From positions 1 to 11,138 of the forward strand of contig CADAXO010000110.1 of assembly GCA_902791885.1 (NCBI GenBank): a stretch of 11,138 bases of DNA. Reading direction: 5' to 3'. The stretch is from Oscillospiraceae bacterium. GTDB taxonomy: Bacteria > Bacillota_A > Clostridia > Saccharofermentanales > Saccharofermentanaceae. The translations under genes and the position numbers were made by a program. Shown here in pieces: positions 1-5,672 of this stretch (the first letter of the stretch is position 1; each line of letters starts with the position of its first letter). The notes under the pieces are model-generated. The model had not been told where the DNA came from. It saw only the letters and a program-made list of their open reading frames with translations, and searched no databases.

Positions 1-251
1 TAATCTGAAAGAACATCAAGATATGCGTTAATAACCTGCGAAGATACTTCAGGCGGCAGCGGCTCGGGATCGGCAGTCTCATTCGTTTCCGAGGTTTCAT
101 CTGTAGGATTCTTCCCTCCCCATGAGACACCTTCACCGTCCCTGCTGCCTCTTCTTCCCGACCTTCCGGAATCTCCGCTGTTACAGGCCGTAAGAAGGAA
201 TGATGCCGCAAGTGCCAAGGCGCCCGCCTTAAGAAGTATCTTTCTGTTCAT
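1..251 (-). CDS. Lipoprotein, N-terminal part (runs off the left edge)
   Basis: About 83 codons are visible, starting at an ATG at 251 preceded by a GAGG about six bases upstream; the 3' end lies outside the window. The N-terminus (MNRKILLKAG...) has two Lys/Arg residues, a hydrophobic core and a lipobox LLTAC with the lipidated Cys at residue 23, so the product should be exported by Sec and anchored to the outer face of the membrane. After the Cys comes a Ser/Gly/Arg/Asp-rich flexible linker, then an acidic Thr/Glu/Pro-rich stretch and what looks like the start of a folded domain (VINAYLDVLSD). The gene begins 12 bp after another lipoprotein with a similar plan, so the two may be related tandem genes in one operon. 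The function is unknown. Confidence 0.8.
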   Translation of the reverse strand, partial: MNRKILLKAGALALAASFLLTACNSGDSGRSGRRGSRDGEGVSWGGKNPTDETSETNETADPEPLPPEVSSQVINAYLDVLSD

Positions 252-263
252 TTTTTACCTCTG

Positions 264-1211
264 TCAGCCTCCGAGTTCGGCCATAAGGTCATCGTAATTC
301 TGAGCGCTGCTGTTTGTGGATCTTACTGCAACCGCCCAATCGTTCTCACCGTACCATTCTTCATCATAGAAAGGATTGCTCTCAAGAACACCGGTGAATG
401 ACGCGATGTAATTGTTTAACTCAGAATTGTATGTGTCCTCATCGATCTCGGAACCATTCAATTCGTATGAATAAGTAGATGTGAATTCCTGATCGGATGA
501 CTCCTCATAAACCTCGCTTCTGTAAAGCTCGTTAACCTGTTCGTATCTGTTGCCGTCGGGCTCATACTCCGTGATGAAGTATTCCGAATTCTCGTCACTC
601 CATCCTGTGGTAACGATGAGGTTGCCGTTGGAAAGTGTTACGACATCCGTGTAGAATCCGCCGCCTGCATTTAAGATGGTGTTCTCGACATGCAGCATCT
701 CGACAGCTTCCTGTGCCATTGCATCGTATGTGAATACCTTAACGGCACCTGTCATGAAATAATCACTGTTAGCCTCATATCCGTTCTCTTCATCAGCTGC
801 ATACTGGATAATAAGTTCGGGAATATCATCGCCTGTGATATCGATATAATTGCACACAGGCATAGCGGCATACTGATCATCCTCAACAAGCTTGATATTC
901 GACTCGTACTCATGAAGTATGGAGATGTACTCATCATTAACAAGCTCGATCGCAACTGCGGGTGCTGTCACTTCTGTAGTTCCGATATAAGACTGATCCG
1001 TGTACTCGTCTACAGTAGAATCCGTGGAATCTGTGTAGTCTGTAGCATCCGTATCCTCGGCGGTCTCAATAACTTCAGTCTGTTCTGCAGGCTCTGCCCC
1101 GGTCTCACTTGTCTCTTCCGTCTTAGTTGAACAAGCGCTTAAAGCCAGTGAAGACACAAGTGTCATGGCAAGTGCCGCTCTCATCATCTTGGTAAACTTT
1201 CTTGAATGCAT
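264..1211 (-). CDS. Acidic lipoprotein of unknown function
   Basis: A 315-residue exported lipoprotein. The signal peptide has the lipobox LALSAC with the lipidated Cys at residue 27. Residues 28-80 form a low-complexity Thr/Glu/Asp/Ser-rich linker that would hold the domain away from the membrane. The C-terminal domain contains DITGDDIPELI near residues 124-134. This resembles the Asp-rich D-x-[TND]-G-D-x-x-PEL loop seen in many uncharacterised clostridial surface lipoproteins, and it may bind calcium (inference). The ATG at 1211 is preceded by an AAGGGGGG ribosome binding site that overlaps the stop of the DUF1934 gene 12 bp upstream, which argues for co-transcription. An internal Met at residue 9 or 10 would still give a signal peptide, but the ribosome site favours 1211. 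No enzymatic motif was recognised. Confidence 0.85.
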   Translation of the reverse strand: MHSRKFTKMMRAALAMTLVSSLALSACSTKTEETSETGAEPAEQTEVIETAEDTDATDYTDSTDSTVDEYTDQSYIGTTEVTAPAVAIELVNDEYISILHEYESNIKLVEDDQYAAMPVCNYIDITGDDIPELIIQYAADEENGYEANSDYFMTGAVKVFTYDAMAQEAVEMLHVENTILNAGGGFYTDVVTLSNGNLIVTTGWSDENSEYFITEYEPDGNRYEQVNELYRSEVYEESSDQEFTSTYSYELNGSEIDEDTYNSELNNYIASFTGVLESNPFYDEEWYGENDWAVAVRSTNSSAQNYDDLMAELGG

Positions 1212-1223
1212 AAATTGCCCCCC

Positions 1224-1607
1224 TTATATCAGTTTTACTGCAAACACATTCTTTATATCATCAACGCCCATCTCATATGCTATCTCGAACTTCGAAGACA
1301 GCACAGAAGGAAGCGTAATGTACTCGGTCTTGATATCTGTTCTGATGTCGCCGTAAGGAGTGTGTATCACGCCCTCAGTCTTACGCGCAGTGTCGAAGAC
1401 AAGCTCGCTTTTATACTCGCCCGTGCGCTTAACGGAAGCGACACCTGTTTCTTTGTCTAATCTGATCTCGTAAAAAGAGTGCTCTTTGTCACCCTCGTGA
1501 ATCTGCTTCCACTTGATAAGAAGTGAAGACGGTGTGTCCTCGTATATCCCGGAGGTTCTTAAAGGCTTTTCGAAAGCTCCCGAAATAATCTCAAGCTCAC
1601 GTATCAT
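1224..1607 (-). CDS. DUF1934 / YwiB-like protein
   Basis: A 127-residue cytoplasmic protein with no signal peptide or membrane segment. It fits the DUF1934 family, small proteins with a lipocalin-like beta-barrel fold and no known reaction. The supporting features are its size, the alternating beta pattern and the conserved-looking segment TPYGDIRTDIKTEYI near residues 83-97, which matches the family's T-x-YG...T region. Its ATG at 1607 lies inside the 3' end of murI; the two genes overlap by 11 bp, so translation is probably coupled. The family assignment was made by eye from this motif and size, and a profile search against PF09148 would settle it. Confidence 0.75.
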   Translation of the reverse strand: MIRELEIISGAFEKPLRTSGIYEDTPSSLLIKWKQIHEGDKEHSFYEIRLDKETGVASVKRTGEYKSELVFDTARKTEGVIHTPYGDIRTDIKTEYITLPSVLSSKFEIAYEMGVDDIKNVFAVKLI

Positions 1608-2421
1608 ACTTGTCTACCTGGACACGCTTCGTGCCCTTGGGAAGGCCCCTTCCTAAGAAAGGTGATGCCACCTGCTCGAAAAGCTCCGGATCATCACTCG
1701 TGTAAAAATGTCTGGTCACTTCAGTGCCGTCGGAACAGATACCCTTCTCCTCGAGTATATTCTTAACCACGCCCGCTACAGCCACGCCGGAATTAATGAG
1801 CGTGACATCGGGTCCCATAACTTTCTGTATCGTAGGTGCAAGCAAAGGATAATGCGTGCAGGCAAGTACAACCGTATCGACACCTTTTTCCTTCAAAGGC
1901 TTCAGGTACTCGCTTGCGGTAAGATAAGAAACTTCATTATCCCACCAGCCCTCCTCTGCAAGCGATACGAACAAAGGACATGCACTGGACACAACATCCA
2001 ATCCTTCGATATCTTTGCCGTATTCTCTTACGGCCGATTCATATACGCCCGACCCGATGGTCGCACGTGTCGCGATGATACCGATCTTGCCGTTTCGCGT
2101 GGCCTTAACGGCCTCTCTTGCGCCCGGCATAACAACTTCAACAACAGGTACGTCACAAACCTTGGAAAGTGTCTTATACGCATGTGTACTCGCGGTATTG
2201 CAGGCGATGACGATCATCTTGACGTCCTGCTCTTTAAGAAACTTCATGTCCTGCAGCGAATACTTGATTATGGTGTCATGGGACTTCGTTCCGTACGGAG
2301 CTCTTCCGTCGTCACCGAAGTAAATCGTGCTCTCGTTTGGAACAGCGGCAATGATCTCACGAAGGACCGTCAATCCTCCGATACCCGAATCAAAAACACC
2401 TATCGGTCTTCTGTCTGCCAT
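1597..2421 (-). CDS. murI: Glutamate racemase
   Basis: A 274-residue cofactor-independent racemase that interconverts L- and D-glutamate and supplies D-Glu for peptidoglycan stem peptides. Family motifs are clear. FDSGIGG lies near residues 10-16. GDDGRAPYG at 36-44 is the substrate-loop motif, usually GDTxRxPYG. ACNTA contains the first catalytic Cys (Cys74), and ACTHYPLL contains the second catalytic Cys (Cys188) and the conserved His190. The length is normal for the family. I chose the ATG at 2421: it overlaps the stop of the upstream pseudouridine synthase by one base (TAATG) and has GAGGTGG at good spacing. A GTG two codons earlier (2427) is in frame, but it would sit only about 4 nt from the ribosome site. 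The 3' end overlaps the DUF1934 gene by 11 bp. Confidence 0.95.
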   Translation of the reverse strand: MADRRPIGVFDSGIGGLTVLREIIAAVPNESTIYFGDDGRAPYGTKSHDTIIKYSLQDMKFLKEQDVKMIVIACNTASTHAYKTLSKVCDVPVVEVVMPGAREAVKATRNGKIGIIATRATIGSGVYESAVREYGKDIEGLDVVSSACPLFVSLAEEGWWDNEVSYLTASEYLKPLKEKGVDTVVLACTHYPLLAPTIQKVMGPDVTLINSGVAVAGVVKNILEEKGICSDGTEVTRHFYTSDDPELFEQVASPFLGRGLPKGTKRVQVDKYDT

Positions 2422-3374
2422 TACCACTCCACCTCGTATCTGGGCTCAATCGTAAACTTACGTCCCGAGAGTTCCCTGTGCCTGTTATCTACGGGTATTC
2501 TACCGAACATCAATCCCGTTGACCACAGCTGCTGGTGCTTTATCCTGCCGCCGTCCTTGGCGCGGAAGCTTAAGTTCACCTGGTTTCTTCCGTAGTTTCC
2601 GTCGCCCAATATCGGGTAACCCAGGTGCGCAAACTGCGCTCTTATCTGATGCGTTCTGCCCGTGATAAGTTCGCACTCGATCTCCGACAGTCCGTCCTTA
2701 TAGTTAAGGACTCTGTATCTTGTCGTTATGGGAAGGTCGCCTTCCTGCTTGATGTCGTGTATATAGACCTGCCCGGAAGGTGTCTTCTCAAGATATGCGG
2801 ACACTTCGCTCATTATGGCTTCGTCCTGACAGATCACGGGCTCACCCAGATCCTTCGGGATCTTGCCTACGACAAGGCATCTGTAGCGCTTCGTAACGAG
2901 GTTGCTCTTGAAAAGCTTCACCGCATCCTCAAGGTAATCTTTATTCTTCGCTACCATGAGCATGCCGCCGGTATTCATGTCGATCCTGTGGACGAGCTCG
3001 GCATTCCTGTTGCCTTCACTCTTACGGATTATCTCTATAAGATTCTCTTCCGTCGTCTTGCCGCTGTGGACCGCGAGGCCCTGCCTCTTGTTAACGATAA
3101 GAAGGCCGTCAGTCTGAGCCACTACTGTATAGTCGTTATCCTTCGGCTTCTTAGCTTTAACTTCAGCATCGAAAAGGCTGTCAGGCAGCCACACCTGAAC
3201 ATTCTGTCCTTCAAGAACTTTAATGTCAGACGAGACCTTCTTTCCGTCTATCCTTATATCTTTATGCTTCAGGGCTTTATAAAGATCCGCCTTAGACAAA
3301 GACGGGAAGTTAACGGTACACGCCTTAACGACATGCTCGCCGTTAAGGGACTTGTCTACAGTGAATTCTCTCAT
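2421..3374 (-). CDS. RluA-family pseudouridine synthase (RluC/RluD-like)
   Basis: A 317-residue enzyme that isomerises specific uridines in RNA, probably 23S rRNA, to pseudouridine. An S4-like RNA-binding domain occupies about residues 1-65 (SLSKADLYKALKHKDIRIDG). The catalytic motif is HRIDMNTGG at 129-137 with the nucleophilic Asp132; here TGG replaces the commoner TSG, as in some RluC-like members. The second conserved block is GRTHQIRAQFAHLGYPILGD at 239-258. The ATG at 3374 (MREFTVDKS...) is preferred. A GTG at 3443 in the same frame would add 23 residues of Arg/His-rich sequence that looks like translated neighbouring gene. No strong ribosome site precedes 3374. It overlaps a TAA in the shifted frame of the upstream gene (TAATG), which suggests translation by re-initiation. 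The target nucleotide cannot be told from sequence. Confidence 0.9.
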   Translation of the reverse strand: MREFTVDKSLNGEHVVKACTVNFPSLSKADLYKALKHKDIRIDGKKVSSDIKVLEGQNVQVWLPDSLFDAEVKAKKPKDNDYTVVAQTDGLLIVNKRQGLAVHSGKTTEENLIEIIRKSEGNRNAELVHRIDMNTGGMLMVAKNKDYLEDAVKLFKSNLVTKRYRCLVVGKIPKDLGEPVICQDEAIMSEVSAYLEKTPSGQVYIHDIKQEGDLPITTRYRVLNYKDGLSEIECELITGRTHQIRAQFAHLGYPILGDGNYGRNQVNLSFRAKDGGRIKHQQLWSTGLMFGRIPVDNRHRELSGRKFTIEPRYEVEW

Positions 3375-3378
3375 TAAG

Positions 3379-3810
3379 TTACGATGTTGATCCCGAGCAT
3401 TGAAAGCACGCCGATGATGATGCCTGCGAGGACAACGCCGCACATATATCGAGGATGGAAGCTGCGAGCGTTCCTGTCCATGCGCCCGTTCCGGGAAGCG
3501 GAATGCCTACGAAAAGAAAGAGCGCAAGATACACTCCCATCTTGCCTGCCTTAAGCTTCTCACCGCCCTTGTGGCCCTTTTCGAGGCAGAAGGTGAAGAA
3601 CTTTCCTATGAACTTCTTATCCTTACCCCACTCAAGGACCTTTCTTGAGAAGAAGAAGATAACGGGTACGGGAAGCATGTTGCCCACGATACATACGGGA
3701 TAAGCGATGTACGCAGGTACTCCCGCGATAAGCGCATAGGCTATAGCTCCTCTGATCTCTATCAGGGGAACCATTGCGATGATGAATGCGTTGATGCAAA
3801 TATTTAACAT
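3379..3810 (-). CDS. Small multi-drug export family membrane protein, 3' end probably frameshifted
   Basis: A 143-residue integral membrane protein that resembles the Sm_multidrug_ex family (PF06695). The family is named for putative export but its substrate is unproven. Visible features are a first hydrophobic segment with PLIEIRGAI (about residues 15-23), a second around GNMLPVPVIFFFSR (43-56), a Lys-rich cytoplasmic loop (59-90) and a third with GIPLPGTGAWTGTLAAS (102-118). After ILDI (residue 122) the reading frame turns into non-hydrophobic Ser/Cys/Ala sequence and stops at 3379. One frame over, the DNA encodes AGIIIGVLSMLGINIVT, the hydrophobic ending expected for the family, and it stops in a TAATG with the next gene. 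The start is ATG 3810, with AGGAG about 12 nt upstream; a GTG at 3861 is in frame but unlike homologues. The gene may be damaged or mis-assembled. Confidence 0.75.
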   Translation of the reverse strand: MLNICINAFIIAMVPLIEIRGAIAYALIAGVPAYIAYPVCIVGNMLPVPVIFFFSRKVLEWGKDKKFIGKFFTFCLEKGHKGGEKLKAGKMGVYLALFLFVGIPLPGTGAWTGTLAASILDICAALSSQASSSACFQCSGSTS

Positions 3811-3874
3811 AAACTGTTTATACTCCTGATTCTTTCCGCATAGATTGTCGCATAACGACACGGCCTTTACAAAC

Positions 3875-4648
3875 TTACTTGTTATCTACCTCATTTATCC
3901 ACGAATGGTGGTAGTGCTTCTTCCTGTACTCCTCGGGTGTCATGCCGGTCTGCTTACGGAAGACCTGTATGAAGTGGCTTTGAGAAGAAAACCCGAGATA
4001 GTTCGCGATCTGAAGACTAGTGTCATCCAAGTGCCTTAACATATTCTCCGCGATCTCTATCTTGCTGTCTCGTATATACTCACTCACGGACTTGCCCATC
4101 TCTTTTTTGAAGAGCTTGCTTAAGTAACTGGAGTTTACCGAGAGCGCGTTGGCCACCTGTTCGACCGACAAGGGCTCCTGAACGTGTGCGCGGATGTAAT
4201 CTATAGCGAGTACGACATACTTCGAGACGACCTTATTCTTCGCAAGGTCTCTCATCCTGACGCAGTAGGCCATGCTGATCTCATCGCATAAAGCCCAGAC
4301 TTCTTCTTCGCTGTTCGCGGCATCGACCTTCGTTATATAAATATCGCTCAATGTATAACTCTCGGCGATATCCATACCGGCCTCGATGCAGAATCTGGAA
4401 ATAAGGGCGGTCATGATAACTGCATGGTATTTCTCATTCGTAAGGCTGTCCTTCGACAGTACTCCCTTACGTCCGTTTACAGGCTGACCCTTATTCTTCT
4501 TACGAAGCTCGATAAACTTATTCAGTCCGTCTACATCACCTGATGAGATCATGCCGTAATGACGGATCTCGCTGTTATATGCAGTCCTTCTGTAATCGTT
4601 ATCGCGCTCCGACAGAAGTCTTCTTTCAATCTCCTGATCTACGTTCAT
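3875..4648 (-). CDS. AraC-family transcriptional regulator
   Basis: A 257-residue DNA-binding regulator. The C-terminal AraC domain (about residues 143-245) has two helix-turn-helix units: LSVEQVANALSVNSSYLSKL near 160-179, then SLQIANYLGFSSQSHFIQVF near 211-230, ending in the typical TGMTPEEYRKKH. The N-terminal 140 residues are mostly helical and lack the usual cupin sugar-binding pocket. The segment around LSKDSLTNEKYHAVIMTALISR is typical of a helical sensor domain found in clostridial AraC proteins, with unknown ligand. The ATG at 4648 shares one base with the stop of the upstream cyclophilin gene (TGATG) and has no clear ribosome site, so translation probably depends on the upstream gene. 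A TTG one codon earlier is also in frame. The target is unknown; the palindromic sites upstream of the operon are candidates. Confidence 0.9.
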   Translation of the reverse strand: MNVDQEIERRLLSERDNDYRRTAYNSEIRHYGMISSGDVDGLNKFIELRKKNKGQPVNGRKGVLSKDSLTNEKYHAVIMTALISRFCIEAGMDIAESYTLSDIYITKVDAANSEEEVWALCDEISMAYCVRMRDLAKNKVVSKYVVLAIDYIRAHVQEPLSVEQVANALSVNSSYLSKLFKKEMGKSVSEYIRDSKIEIAENMLRHLDDTSLQIANYLGFSSQSHFIQVFRKQTGMTPEEYRKKHYHHSWINEVDNK

Positions 4649-5271
4649 CAATCAATGACTCTTATCGATGTGATCACAGGCTGGTTCTCCGGAAGAACTG
4701 TTCCGTTAGTATCCTCAACGACAGCGTCTTCAACAATCTGATCTACATACTCCATGCCACTCGTTACATGTCCGAAGCCTGCATAGTTGCCGTCCAGGAA
4801 GAGTGAATCCTCATGAACGATAAAGAACTGTGAAGACGCAGAGTTATAGCTCTGGCCGTTTCTTGCCATAGAGATAGTACCTCTTGTGTGTGAGATATTG
4901 TTCTGGATCCCGTTATTGGAGAACTCGCCGATGATCTGTTGATCCGATCCGCCCGTTCCGTTACCGCTGGGATCTCCTCCCTGGATCATGAAGCCATCCA
5001 TGATCCTGTGGAATGTGAGGCCGTCGTAGAATCCGGATTTCGCAAGATTGATGAAGTTGGTAACCGTGATAGGAGCTTCATCTGCATCGAGTTCCACCTC
5101 AATAGTTCCGTAGTCCTCCACGTCTATAGCGACATGGTGAAGACCTGAAAGATAATCGCCGTCAGGCCTGTTCCTGTCCCTCGGATCCTCGTACTTAATG
5201 CATCCTGCAAGAATACACATCGTTGATACAACTGCAACTGCAGCAACCAAGATCTTCTTTATACTCTTCAT
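4648..5271 (-). CDS. Cyclophilin-type peptidyl-prolyl cis-trans isomerase, lipoprotein
   Basis: A 207-residue extracytoplasmic foldase that accelerates cis-trans isomerisation of Xaa-Pro bonds in exported proteins. The N-terminus is a lipoprotein signal with ILAGC (lipidated Cys24) and a short charged linker (25-44). The cyclophilin domain fills about residues 45-207. Visible landmarks are [16 protein letters not shown] (69-84), [21 protein letters not shown] (87-107; Arg89 is the catalytic Arg), GTISMARNG (131-139), NSASSQFFI (143-151) and [11 protein letters not shown] (159-169). All the key cyclophilin positions I can check appear present. The ATG at 5271 has AGGAAAG at good spacing. It is the first gene after a 400-bp non-coding region and so probably leads the operon that continues through the AraC regulator. 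Confidence 0.95.
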   Translation of the reverse strand: MKSIKKILVAAVAVVSTMCILAGCIKYEDPRDRNRPDGDYLSGLHHVAIDVEDYGTIEVELDADEAPITVTNFINLAKSGFYDGLTFHRIMDGFMIQGGDPSGNGTGGSDQQIIGEFSNNGIQNNISHTRGTISMARNGQSYNSASSQFFIVHEDSLFLDGNYAGFGHVTSGMEYVDQIVEDAVVEDTNGTVLPENQPVITSIRVID

Positions 5272-5305
5272 TTCTTTCCTGTTTTCCTTTCAAAAATACC
5301 CATAC

Positions 5306-5333
5306 ATTGTAACACCAAGCATGGTGATATCAT
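5306..5333 (-). promoter_or_regulatory. Candidate promoter with palindromic operator upstream of the cyclophilin gene
   Basis: On the minus strand a -10-like TACAAT (5306-5311) and a weak -35-like ATGATA (5328-5333, four of six consensus bases) are 16 bp apart. This would give a leader of about 28 nt before the ATG at 5271. The spacer is almost filled by an inverted repeat, CACCA-N4-TGGTG (5313-5326), a position where a bound repressor would block RNA polymerase. The -35 also overlaps a CATACT hexamer (5331-5336) like those in the nearby array. This is inference from pattern only. Confidence 0.35.
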
Positions 5334-5400
5334 ACTTCAGCGGTTAAACTGCATTGATCATAGAACTTCTAAAGCCGGTCCTTGATGATCTATTTCCCCA

Positions 5401-5607
5401 GGTTCATACTATTTGTTCAAAAATCAAGAAATAGTATGGACAAATGCCCTGATTTCCATACTCTTTCGGCAAAAATTCCAATATAGTATGGAATTCGGCC
5501 TTCATTTCCATACTATATTAAGAAAAAACGGCAAATAGTATGAGATTTGCCCAAATTCCCATACCAAATCATTAAAAATCCAAAAATAGTATGAACTGAT
5601 CGAAGTC
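5401..5607. repeat. Array of four ~52-bp units, each an inverted pair CATACT...AGTATG
   Basis: CATACT starts at 5405, 5457 and 5509, with the variant CATACC at 5560. The opposite-strand match AGTATG starts at 5433, 5485, 5537 and 5588. The period is therefore 52, 52 and 51 bp, with the two half-sites 28 bp apart inside a unit and 24 or 23 bp apart between units. Each unit has a central A-tract of 5-6 bases at the same place (5419, 5471, 5523, 5574). Extended arms pair perfectly in several places: CATACTATTT with AAATAGTATG (5405-5414 and 5429-5438), and a 14-bp arm at 5480-5493 with 5506-5519. Bases between the arms differ from unit to unit. The region is visibly more AT-rich than the flanking genes and has no open frame. 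It lies between the terminator of the upstream operon and the putative promoter of the downstream one. Confidence 0.85.
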
Positions 5608-5618
5608 CGGAGCGAGCA

Positions 5619-5654
5619 ATTTAAAAGGTCCACAGTTGTTATACTGCAGACCTT
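5619..5654 (-). terminator. Rho-independent terminator of the transglutaminase gene and its operon
   Basis: On the minus strand, AAGGTCTGCAG (5644-5654) can pair with CTGTGGACCTT (5625-5635) over 11 bp, two of them G-U in RNA, around an 8-nt loop. TTTT then follows at 5623-5626, with AAATT after it. The hairpin begins 18 nt past the stop codon of the transglutaminase-like gene, a normal distance, and marks the end of the first transcription block. Confidence 0.75.
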
Positions 5655-5672
5655 GTTGATGTTTATTCCCGA

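Noticed and set aside
916..922. AGTATGG, identical to the array motif, inside the acidic lipoprotein gene
   Set aside because: It is a single seven-base match with no partner at the expected spacing, which is expected by chance.
690..1130. Plus-strand open frame rich in Ile/Cys
   Set aside because: It is antisense to the acidic lipoprotein, whose signal peptide and lipobox are convincing.
2422..2427. GTG start for murI two codons upstream of the ATG
   Set aside because: It would place the ribosome site only about 4 nt from the start, while the ATG has better spacing and a TAATG overlap.
1708..2595. Long plus-strand open frame of 295 codons
   Set aside because: It lies entirely antisense to murI and the pseudouridine synthase, both with clear family motifs, and its translation shows no domain or signal pattern.
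3375..3443. N-terminal extension of the pseudouridine synthase from a GTG at 3443
   Set aside because: The extra 23 residues are Arg/His-rich and come from the coding region of the membrane protein read in another frame. The ATG at 3374 matches the usual family N-terminus and gives a TAATG junction.
3842..3857. Small hairpin TGTCG-loop-CGACA between the AraC and membrane protein genes
   Set aside because: The stem is only 5 bp with no T-run after it, so it is unlikely to terminate transcription.
5401..5607. CRISPR array
   Set aside because: The conserved blocks are short, alternate in orientation and have diverged. There are no identical 25-35 bp direct repeats with unique spacers, and no cas gene is nearby.
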